Assembly: GCA_029339195.1 (NCBI GenBank) | Contig: JAPTJF010000065.1 | Span: forward strand, 62,001-126,000 | Reading direction: 5' to 3' | Origin: Micractinium sp. NFX-FRZ | Taxonomy: Eukaryota > Chlorophyta > Trebouxiophyceae > Chlorellales > Chlorellaceae | DNA length: 64,000 bases | Part shown: positions 11,875 through 22,160 of the stretch, piece by piece | Layout of the letters: each line of letters opens with the position of its first letter | Position numbering within the stretch: position 1 is the stretch's first letter | Notes under the pieces: model-generated | Told to the model about the DNA's origin: nothing | What the model saw: only the letters and a program-made list of their open reading frames with translations | The model's database searches: none | Program-made: the position numbers and the translations under genes

Positions 11875-14800
11875 ATGGCCTGCAGGGGGGCTGCCTGCCG
11901 TGGCGCTGCCCCTCTGCTGGCCCTTCTGATCATAGCTCTATCTTGCGGAGGCGTTGATGCCGCGAGTGAGTGACAGGCCGCGGTGGCCATGTGTGCTCGC
12001 CTTGTGGAGCGCACCGTGTGGTCGTCCCCCCTCGCTGCCTTTGCAACCCCGCTAATATTTCCGAACCCTGGCATGTCCTGCAGCATGTGCACCCTGCGTC
12101 GGAGCGCCCTGTGACCTGTGCGACGCTGCTGCCGGCGGCGACGCCGCTTGTGCCGCCCAGACGCTTGACGTCAACGCAACCTGCTCCAACGCATTTGTCT
12201 ACACTGCCAACACAACACTGAAGTCCTACGCTTGCACGCTGGCTCCCGACCGCGTGGAGGGCATCGCCTTTGTGCCCGGAAGCCTGTTTGCGCAGTGCGG
12301 CACCCAGGGGGCAGTGCTGGCGGGCTCTTCGTGCGTTGTGCAAGCAGAAGTGGAGAACATTGGCGTGACCGTTCAAGCGGACATGACAGGCTGCACATTC
12401 ACGCCTGCCTCGGTTGATGTTTCGTGCACCCAGGTCAAAGCCACCTGCCTGCCAAGCTGCTCCGCCTATCGTGAGTGACCCCGCCCGCCTGCCTGCCTGC
12501 CTGCCTTCCTGCCTGGGTGCCGCCCCACATGCGAAGCCGCCCGCCCGCCTGCCTGCCTGCCTGGTTGCTCGCCGGCCACGTGCCTCTCCCACTGTGGCTG
12601 TCTCGTCGCCGTGTTGCGGGCTGCCCTGCGGCCGTTGTCACCAGTGCAAGCGGCATTGTCAGCCGCAATTCTGGTCTGGTTCTGAAGTTCTGCTTGCGAT
12701 CTTTTGGTTCCGCCCCACCCATTGCCTGTGCAGCCAAGGTGTCGCAGCTTGTGGCCAACATTACCGGGGCTGGCGCATCGGGGGGCACCATCACATGCAG
12801 CGGCGGCGCCTGCACCTTCCAGCTGCCAGGCATCACTGCGCTGACGACATCCACATGCAAAGCGGCTGAGTGCCTGTCAGACCCGGGCCTGATCCCAGGT
12901 GGGCGGGCGGGCGGCGGTGGGGAGGGCAGGGAGCTGAGGAGGCAGCAGTGCGCTTGGATGGCGCTAGTCTGAAAAGATGCTGGGGGGGTGGAGGGCGCTG
13001 GGGTCGCCCCACCTGCGTGCATCACAACCCAACTCCTCGGCTCACTTTGCAGCGTCGCATGCTGACGGGCACGTCCAATGCCTGCTGCTCTTGCTGACAT
13101 GCGCGCTGTGCTGCGCTGTGTTGTGCACCAAACTGTGCTGTGCAGGTGGTGTGTGCGCATACCCGTCCCCGCCCCCGCCGGCGCCCAGCCCACCGCCGCC
13201 GCAGCCCAGCCCGCCGCCGCCGCAGCCCAGCCCGCCACCGCCGGAGCCCAGCCCGCCGCCACCCTCGCCCAGCCCGCCGCCAGCAGAGCCCAGGCAAGTG
13301 GCTGGGCCCGGATCAGTGCTGGCAGCTGCCCACTCCCCTGCACCCGGGAACCAGTTACTGTGAAGGCTGAAGCAGCGCTAGGGGACTTGATATGTTGAGG
13401 GTGCACATGGCTGCTGCCCTCCCTTTTCCTTCCCCTGGCCGCCATGGTGCCCGCACGACTTCACTGCCCTGCCAGCAGAACAAAGGGCAGCAGAGCAAGC
13501 GGCCTGGCGAGTCTTGATGCTGCAGGCAGAGCAAGCAGGCAGGCAGCGTTGCCGTTTAAGCAGGCACCCTCCTCTCCAGCCTGTCACCTGAACCCATCAT
13601 CTTGCTGCCCCTCCCGTTGCTCGTTGCAGCCCTCCGCCGCCCAACCCCAGCCCCCCGCCGCCCAGCCCTAGCCCGCCGCCGCCCAGCCCCAGCCCGCCTC
13701 CGCCCAGCCCAAGCCCGCCGCCGCCCAAACCCAGCCCGCCACCACCCACGCCCAGCCCGCCACCACCGGTCGTCGTGTTGCCTTCCCCTCCTCCACCTCC
13801 CAAGCCGTCTCCACCTCCACCTCCACCCCGCCCTCCCCTGCCCCCCCGCCCGCCCCCCCCATTTCCATCCCCATCCCCATCACCGCGCCCGCCCCGCTCC
13901 CCACGGCCTCCCCTGCCGTCACCCCCGCCGCCTCCCCCCAGCCCCTCCCCTCGGCCCCCACGGCCCCCCCGCTCCCCACCACCCAGCCCCCCTCCCCGCC
14001 CCCGGCGTTCCCCCCCACCCCCACGTGAGCTGCTCACTTCGCCCCGCCCCGCCTCGCTGCATGTGCTGTGCTGTGCTGTGGGCGCCTCTGCATGCATCCC
14101 TGCCCTGCACCGCCGTCAATCCCCTGCCTGCAGTGATGCTCTCCTCCTGTGCCGGGGCCAACAGCCGGGGCCAGCAGGCCCGCCTGCTGCCCCCAGCACG
14201 TGCTCCTGCTTCATGCCACGCTGCTTCCATGACATGCCCCTGCCAGCCTGCGCCACGATTGCCCCGCTTGTGCCAACATGCCTCGCGCCCGCCCGCCTCC
14301 CACGCCTGCCCTGCAGTCCCTCCCCCCTCGCCATACTATTACTACTCCCCGCCACCGCCATCCCCACCGCCGCCCTCTCCCAGACCGCCCTCGCCCTCGC
14401 CACCAATCTACGTCCCACCCCCATACGTCCCGCCCCCCTACGTCCCACCCCCCTACGTCCCACCCCCGTACGTCCCGCCCCCATACGTCCCGCCCCCCTA
14501 CGTCCCACCTCCATACGTCCCACCTCCATACGTGCCGCCCCCCTACGTCCCACCCTCCCCCTACTTCCCGCCCGTCCTCCCCTCCCCCAGCCCAATCCTG
14601 AGCCCCAGCCCAATCCTGAGCCCCAGCCCCTCCCCCAGCCCCTCCCCCAGCCCCTCTCCCAGTCCTTCGCCCTCCCCCTCCCCCTCCCCCCTCCTATCCC
14701 CCAGCCCCTCCCCCAGCCCCATTGCGCCCACTCCCGGGCCCTACTCCCCGCCGGTGTATGCCCCCAGCCCCGGCATGCTGAGCCCAGGGTCGCCCCCCCT

Positions 14801-17800
14801 CCCCGCTCCCGCACCCGCGCCCGTCCCCTACTTCTCACCCGTCCCCATCCCCGTCCCAGCCCCCACCCCGGCGCCCACCCCTGGTGAGAAGAAAGAGCCT
14901 GGTGTCCTGGGGTGCTGCCGCGATGTGTGACTGACACACATGGCTCAGCACCCTTGGCGTTGCCACTACGCACGTCTCGGCGCCAGAGTGTTGCTGCCAC
15001 TACGCACGTCTGGGCGCCACGTTGTTGCAGCCACCACGCTGGTCTGGGCAGCAGGCGTGAGTGTGCCACCGTGCGTGGATGCGCCTGCCGTCCTGGGGTG
15101 CAGCACCGCCCCTCCTGACCTGCCGCCCCCTGTGCCCCTCCTGGCTGCAGCACCAGCCCCCCAGCCCACGCCGGGCCCCAAGATGTGCATGGCCGAGTGA
15201 GTGGACACATGCGAGGATTTTGTTCCTTTTTCTTTACCTGCCCAGCGTGGGCTTGCCCTTGCCGCCTCTCCCCCGCCTCGACTTTCCCTCCCCCCTTGCC
15301 GCATCTCGCCGCCGCGCCTGCCCGTGCCCGCCCATGTGCCCTTGCGGCCTTGTGCCCACCCACCTGCAGCACACTGCCGGCTCCCCATGCTGCCATCACT
15401 CGACCTCTGGCTTCCCCGCTATCTTTCTTAAATCCCACCCTGTTACAAGCCCGAGTGTGAGAAGACTTTCCGGGCCATCCCCCTCTGCTGCCTGCCACCA
15501 ACCTCCCACACCCCACACCCACTGCCACTCCCTTTTCCGGCCGCCCGTGCGGGCCCGGGTGCAAGCCCTTTGTTGCCACCCCCCTCTGCTGCCTGCTGCT
15601 GCCCCCTCTTGACCTCCTCGAGCCTGCACCACTGCTCTGCCTCCCCCCGCAGGCCCGAGTGCAAGATCTTTGTGGCCAACTCCCTGTGCTGCCTGGACTA
15701 CGGCATCATCCAGCACGCCTCTGTGCGCTTCTGGATGGTGTGCAACGCCGACGTCTACCTGCCGCCGCCAAAGTGCCTCACAGGTGGGGCAGGCCGCAGG
15801 CAGGCGGGGCTGTATGTGTGCAAGGTTGATCAGCCGGCCGTCTGCAGGGCGAGCAGCAGGCAGCAGGCGGTAGGCAGCAGGAAGCAGGCAGCAGCAGGCT
15901 GGTGGGCTGGCTGGCCGGCGGCACAGGGCCCAACAGGTGGGGGTGGCGCTTGGGTGGGCTGGGTGACACCGGATGGCTGGGCTGGCGGGACAGGCTATAC
16001 CCAGCAGGCCGCGCCTGCCCGTATGCAAGGCCTGCGCATGGGGCAGTTACCTGCGGGGGGCTGTGTGCCCCCTGTGCTGATCTGCGCCCCCGCCAGCTCA
16101 CCCTCCCGCCCCCCATGCTGCCCCCGCTGTGCCCTCGTGCCCGCTGCAGTGATTGACCGCACCACAGGCATTGCCATCCCCCCCATTGACCCAATCTCCC
16201 CCGAGCCCTTCAGCTCCGTCAATGTCTCCGTTCTCAGCACACCCAATGCACGCTCAGAGGGTGCGTGGGCAGGGGGGTCGCGCTGGGCGGGGCGGCAGCA
16301 TGGGCAGCGGCAGGGCGTGTGCTGGTCTGGGCGGCAGCGTGGGCAGCGGGCTGCGGTGGTGTGCATCACAACTGGATGGGTGGCGGCCCTCACCAGCCCT
16401 CCTCCAGGATCTGCCTGCCTTATGAGTGCCTTCCCCTCACTCACTCCTCTCCCTGCACCTGCCACAACCCAGCCGCTGCCTGCCTCCGCTGCCTGCCTCC
16501 CTCCCACCGCCTCCCTCCCCGCCTCCCATCACCTGCTCACCCGGCGTGCCTCTGACCTCCGCTTGCCTGCCCTCCCTCCCCCCACCGCCTGCCTCCCTGC
16601 AGAGCTTCTGGTTGACCTGCCCCTGGCCTTCTTTGTGCCCCCCATCAGCCTGATCCCTGGGCAGCTGCCGCTGGCGCTGGACCTCGAGGCCAAGCGGTGA
16701 GAGAGCCCTGCCAGCCTTTCCATCCAAATACCCAGTACTGCAGAGAGAGTCTGTGGTGCTCCGTGTGCTGGGCCAGAGGGCGGACAGGCGGCAGGAGGCG
16801 AGGGGTGCATGCGCGGCGCGCCCTGTTGCCGCGGTACCCTCTGTTGCCGCAGCGCCAGTGTGGTCCCCGGCCTGAGCTCCCCACGCCGCCTGCACCGCCT
16901 GTAGCGCTTGCCCTTCGTCCTCGCCCCCGCTCTTGCCCCTCCCCTTGCCCCGCCTTCCGCTTACCACCCTGCTCCGCCTGCCCTTCGCCCACCACCATAC
17001 TCTCCCCCCGTCCACCCTGCCTGCGCCCACACCGCAGCATGAGCGAGCTGGACGGCCTGTGCAGCCTGCGCCTGCGGGAGCGCTGCGAGTGGGAGGGCGT
17101 GCAGTACGACGCGGTGGGGCCGGTACAGGCGGTACCGCTCACATCTGTGCTGTCAGCCAATGAGACGGCGCTGGCTGAGGAGCTGGTACAGGAGGTACTG
17201 GAAGATGCTCAGCAGCTGCCCAGCCCTTCCCCGGTACTGGCACCCGCCCCAGACTTTGGCATCCAGGAAGGCAGCCCCTCGCCAGGTCAGCGGGGCATGG
17301 GCGACTGCTGCCCAGTGGGCGGCTGCTCTGGCCGCGCCGTCTGGGTGGCTGCAGTGCGCGATGCTGCTGCGTGACAGCCCCGCAGAGTGCGGGTTGCTAG
17401 GCGGCAGCTGCATTTGGGCCGCAGAGTGGGGTTGGCGAGGCCCAGCCTGGGGGAGTCGGGAGCTGGATGGCGGCGTGGGCAGGAGGTACTGCGTACCGGC
17501 GTACCGGCAGCCGCCTGCAGCAGGCCGTCTTGAGCAGTGGCAGTAGCGTGACAACAGCGCTGGCGGCGACCTGCCCATGCCATGCACCTGCCCACACTCT
17601 CCCAACCTGTCGGCTCGATCAGAAGGTGATCATGCTGAAGCATTACTAAACTACTACGACCCCTGGCCCCCGGCCCCTACCACCTCCCTCTTGCTTGCAG
17701 ACCTCGGCCCCAGCCCCGCCATCTCCCCCTCCCCCTTCCTGTCACCAGAACTGGTCAACGGCGCCGGCACACCCCAACTCGCCCCAGGAGACCCCAATGC

Positions 17801-19211
17801 AGCGGCGCCCGAGGGCGCCCCCGGCCCTGCACTGGGCCCGCCCGACTTCTGGCCCCCCGACCTCCCTCTGGCGCCTGGCGAGGCTCCCGAGGCCGCCCCC
17901 GGTGGCGAGCCTGCCCCCGTCGTTCCCATGTCTCCAGACCTGCCAGCCCCAGGGCCTGATCCTGACTTTGGCATTGCGGGGGGGCCCGACGGGCAGCCGC
18001 CGCTGGTTGACGGCGCGCCCGAGCTGGCGCCGGCGTCGCCTTCGCCCGACCTCTTACCGCCTGTGGAGCTCCCGCCGCTCATCGGCGGCGCGCCTGACCT
18101 GGCCCCAGCCTCCCCCTCGCCCTCCCTGGACCTGGGCCCTTCGCCATCCCTCGACCTCTCTCCTTCCCCATCCCCCTCCCCGGACCTGGTCGCTGGTGGG
18201 CCCTCTCCTTCCCTCGACTTCTCACCCTCCCCCTCCCCCGACATCCTCGCCCCGGAACCCGCCCCCGCTCTCCCACTCACCCCATCCCCCACTCCAGACG
18301 TCCCTGCACCTGGGCCCAGCCTTGGCATCACCCAAGACCAGGCCCCAGCCGCGGCGCCAGCCTACAGCCCGCCCCCCGTTCCTCCCGCCATGCTGACGCC
18401 GCCGCCGGCCGCCATCATCGGCCGCCGCCTGCTCTCGCTGGCAGGCCGGCTGCGGGATGTTGTGGTGCGGAGGGGCCAGGGGCAGCAGCACGTCAGCGCC
18501 GCCAGTGCCAGCTCAGCAGGGCGGCGGCTGAAGCAGGAGTTGCTGACGGAGAGCGGCGGCATGGCCGACCCGCTGCTCATGCCGGGGGGCGACCTCATTG
18601 CAGGTGAATGTGCGCATGCAAGCAGCCTTTTAAAGAGCTGCTTGACGGGGCATGTGGGGTGTGTGTGTGTCTATGAGATTGTGTGTGCTTGTGTGTGCTT
18701 GTGTGCGCTATATTGAAGTGTGTGGCAGGCGGCGTCCATGTGGCTAGCGCTGGCACCCAGGCCTCACCTGCAGGCAGCGCAGGCAGGGCACTGGGCCAGG
18801 CTTCCCGGGGCAGCACGCCGCCCTGTCGGAAGGATTAATGGGAGTCGCCCCTGTCATTAAGTAAATCCTCTTGCCCTCCTCAACTGCGCGCCTGGGTGGG
18901 CCGCCATCTGTGCCTACTCCAGCCGCCGCACCCGCCCTGCCAGAAGCTCCCAGCTGCACCCGCCCTCACGTGCCCCTCTCCCTGCCTCCCCGCCTGCCTC
19001 CCTGCCTGCCTGCAGACCCCGCCTCCGTGGACCCTCTCTCCTTCACGGCCCCCTCCTCTTACGCGGGCTTCGCCTTCAGCAGCGGCGCCACAGTGGTGGG
19101 AGAGGAGCTGCCGGTGCCGGTGGTGGACCCAAGTGAGCCCGCTGCCTGCCTGCCTGCCCCCCTGCCTGCCTTGTGTCGGCCTGCCTGCCTGTCTAGCTTG
19201 CTTGCATTGTG

Positions 19212-19247
<36 letters not shown>

Positions 19248-20905
19248 CCCTGCATCTGCTTGCTGCCCCATGCTTGCCTGCCTGCTTGCCTTTCTGTGAC
19301 GAACTGCCCCCACGTCTGCTCTCTGCACTCCCTTTGTGGGCGCCTGCTTTGCCGACTGCCCTCCTGCTTGGCAGCTCTTCTGTCTTGCTCTATCATCTGC
19401 CTGCCTGCCACCCTGTTCGCGGCCTGCACATGGCCTCCGCCCACCACCTGCCGAGCCTACCTGCCAGGCCTTTAGCCTCACTTGCCCCAAGGCTTGCCTG
19501 CACCGGGCCCGTCGGGAGTGCACCCGTCCCGCAACATTGCACCTCCCCTTTCCTCACCTCGCCTTGCTCCCCGCCACCCGCCCTGCGTGCTCCCCCTGCT
19601 GTGCTGTGCTGTGCAGTCACGCTGCCCCCGCTGACGGATGTGCTGGACGCGCTGTTCTTCACTGACCTGGCAGAGGACTACTTCATCAGGTGAGTGGGCT
19701 AACATCGATTGAGCGGGCTGATTAGTCGAGACGTTGTCAGGTGCTGGTTAACAAGTAGATGGGTTTGGGATGGGCTTCACAGACCTGGCTGGAGACTACT
19801 TCATCAGCACGTGGGCTCATATCAATTGACTGGACTGGAGGAAATGCTCTGTAGTTGCTGGGTAACCTGACGGGTGGGCGAGGCCTGCTCTGCACAGGCC
19901 CAGCGAATGGCTGGGTCATGTGTGGGAGTGCACATGTGTGATGTGGATGCTGGCGCAGGCATCGGAAGAGTGCATTTTTCGGGCGCGGCGGGTGTATGAG
20001 TTTGCACGCGGGGGCGAGGTGGGCGGGCGCGGTTCCACCTCCCCTTGCAACAGCTTCCACAGGGTGCTGCCCCGCCCCGCCACGCTTACGCTGTATCTCC
20101 ACCCGCCCGCCTGCCTGCCCCCCGCAGCTGGCTGCCCGCCAACACCACGGAGAGCGGTGTGTGTGCAATGACCAACTCGGCAGACCTGCCAGAGGCATTC
20201 CTCCTGGTGTGTTGCATGACCGCGTGTGCCTGCCTGCCTGCCTGCCTGCCCGCCTGCCTGCCTGCCTGTCGCTGCCTGCCTGCCTGCCTGCCCGCCTGCC
20301 TGCCTGCCGCCTGCCTGCCCGCCTGCCTGCCTGCCTGTCGCTGCCTGCCTGCCTGCCTGCCCGCCTGCCTGCCTGCCTGCCTGTCTGGCGTGGCACTGAG
20401 TTTGCTGCAAGTTGTGCGCGGTGTTGGCTGGGGTGTGGTGGGGAGGCGGGGCTTCCCAGTTTACCCGTGCATGGCCCGGTTATGATGGGCAGGCAGGCAG
20501 GCAGGCAGGCGGGCATGGCTGCCCCTGGCTGTGGACAGCCAGCCAGGCGCCTGCACGTTGTTAGCCACGCAGAGCGCGCCGCCCCTGCCCCGGGCCCACA
20601 GCGTTGTTGCTGCACTGTGGCTCAGCCGTCGCACGCTGTGCCATGCTGTGCTGTGCTGTGCTGTGCTGCGCCAGGCGATTTGTAGGACTTGGTGGGGCGT
20701 CAGGATGCTTGTCAGCAACGTGATGGACTCACTATCATGTTGCCTCAAACCATTTCGGCCATTCCTTTCCTTTTCGTTCCCGTTTGGGCAGGGAGACTTC
20801 CAGGACTTGGTGGGCTATGAGGAGGACTGCGGGCCAGACAGCCTGCCCGAGGTCAGCGGCGCCGAGGTGACGCCCTTCTCAGAAATATTCCCCAGCGTCT
20901 ACTAA
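11875..20905 (+). CDS. Secreted hydroxyproline-rich cell-wall glycoprotein (extensin/pherophorin-like architecture)
   Basis: Sixteen exons: 11875-11965, 12084-12470, 12734-12898, 13146-13293, 13630-14024, 14317-14883, 15151-15196, 15653-15783, 16150-16260, 16603-16696, 17038-17285, 17701-18603, 19016-19132, 19617-19689, 20128-20206 and 20792-20905. They total 3,669 nt and 1,222 residues, and every phase agrees. Order of parts: signal peptide (PLLALLIIALSCGG); a Cys-rich globular domain (TCAPCVGAPCDLC start); a rod of SPPPP modules (exons 4-5); nine YVPPP repeats plus YVPPS, then SP repeats (exon 6); a second globular region with CC and Cys pairs (ECKIFVANSLCCLDYG); a Pro/Ser/Asp-rich linker (exon 12); and an acidic C-terminus ending IFPSVY. 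It should be hydroxylated and O-glycosylated in the secretory pathway and exported to the wall. The globular domains do not clearly match the pherophorin domain, so the family name is tentative. Intron 4 has a GC donor. Confidence 0.87.
14959..15052 (+). repeat. Three-copy 33-34-bp tandem repeat in intron 6 of the wall-glycoprotein gene
   Basis: The core CCACTACGCACGTCT starts at 14963 and 14997, with a diverged third copy (CCACCACGCTGGTCT) at about 15030. It lies wholly inside the intron between exons 6 and 7. No function is apparent. Confidence 0.7.
19208..19248 (+). repeat. (CCTG)n tetranucleotide tract in intron 13 of the wall-glycoprotein gene
   Basis: Near-perfect GCCT repeats on the sense strand between exons 13 and 14. 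They are embedded in a longer pyrimidine-rich intron that is full of CCTG and CTTG motifs. Confidence 0.8.
20222..20515 (+). repeat. Inverted pair of (CCTG)n and (CAGG)n tracts in intron 15 of the wall-glycoprotein gene
   Basis: Sense-strand (CCTG)n, interrupted by CCCG and CGCTG units, covers about 20227-20386. An opposite-orientation (CAGG)n tract follows at about 20489-20511. Both lie in the intron between exons 15 and 16 and could base-pair in the pre-mRNA. Confidence 0.75.
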
Positions 20906-22160
20906 CCTGCTGCTGGCTCAGAAGCAGGGCCTCCAGCCAGCGCAGCATGAAAGCCTTTCTCCTTCCCCCACGGTTCTCTCCCTTCTTCTCTAACAGAAGC
21001 AAACGTGCGCCTCAGCCGGCCGCAGCAGCAGCAGCTGCAGCCTGCGCCTGCAGCGCCTGTGCCTGCACAGAGCTTGATCAGCTTGGTCAGGCGGAGCAAC
21101 CTTCACTCTGCCGTCCAGCTCGGCTGACCTTTCTTTTCTAGCTTACTAGGCAGACAGCTGCTCTCCATCTCCTTTTGAAACAGGGCAGCAACGCTTGGGC
21201 ACCCACGGTCCCATGGCCCCACTCGTGGCTTGCTGGCGCATGCAGGGACGCATGCGTCGCGGGTTGATGCGCCTGCCGGCCCGCCCCTGCCCCCGCTGTG
21301 CTCTGATATCGGAGTAACGTCACGCACCTGCCGTTGCCTAGCCTGCCTGCCGCCTCTCCCCAGCCCGGATCTGCTCTCCCATCTCGTCCCCAGAGCTTGC
21401 TGCCATCCCTGCCAGATTTGCTGATGCAACCAGACCCTCCTCGATTCTTCTTATCCGTCCTCTCTCCCCCGTCTTGCTGCACCGTGACCCGGCCACATCT
21501 GGTGCCGCCTCATGCCACCTCACATCTGTCCCCCCATCGTACTGCACAGGCAACAAAGCCCGCCCCTTGGCAGGCCCCCCTTCCCATCTCCCTTGGGCCC
21601 AACCGCCCGCCTTCCATGCCGCTGCCATGACCCCTCTCCAACCCCTCCATGCTCCTTAAGTATTAGACTGCTGTTTCATGTTTGGGTCGCCCGTCAACAC
21701 TTTGTGGGTTGCGCGCGCCCACGTGGCCCCCCATTGTATGCTGCTCACTGCATTTTGAACGCTCTGCCTCGTCGCCGCCGAACAGGCAGGTGCCTGTAAT
21801 GTGACGCATGCCAGATCAGGATGAGGCCCTGTGACTGGAGGAGCAGCAGCGAGACGTGGTTCTGCAATGTAGTTGGGCAACCATGCAAGGTCGCTGTGCT
21901 GGTGCCAGGTTCTCTGCGCTGCCCAGCGGCACAGCAGCGGCGGCGGAGTGGAAGGCCAGCAGGGACCCGGCCTTGAATCAAAGGTCCTGTGTTTAGCAGC
22001 CCTTGAAAGGCACCAGTGAGCACTGTGAGGACGCGAAGAAGGCGACGCTTTGCGACATTCGACGGAGACCCGAGGTGCCACTGAAAAGCACCGAAACGGC
22101 TCCTCCTACGGGCTCCTCCGACCTCTTTTGATCGGCGGCAGCATTCTGCACCAGGCTACA
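20906..22160. other. Intergenic: wall-glycoprotein 3' region and TKL kinase promoter
   Basis: These are 1.25 kb between two plus-strand genes. A TGTAA motif occurs near 21796, the poly(A) signal used by green algae, but it is about 890 nt after the stop, so its use is uncertain. No coding or structural RNA feature was recognised. Confidence 0.45.

Noticed and set aside
12595..12733. Extra coding sequence joined upstream of wall-protein exon 3
   Set aside because: It is open in frame, but no AG acceptor gives the required phase; the CAG at 12731-12733 fits exactly.
14408..14557. Regular 15-bp array as a CRISPR or satellite
   Set aside because: The units are contiguous, in frame, and code YVPPP inside an exon; there are no spacers.
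14116..15579. 487-codon minus-strand frame opposite the wall-protein gene
   Set aside because: It is the mirror of the Pro-rich exon 6 and flanking introns. Its Gly/Arg-rich composition is just antisense of CCN codons, and the plus-strand model is phase-perfect.
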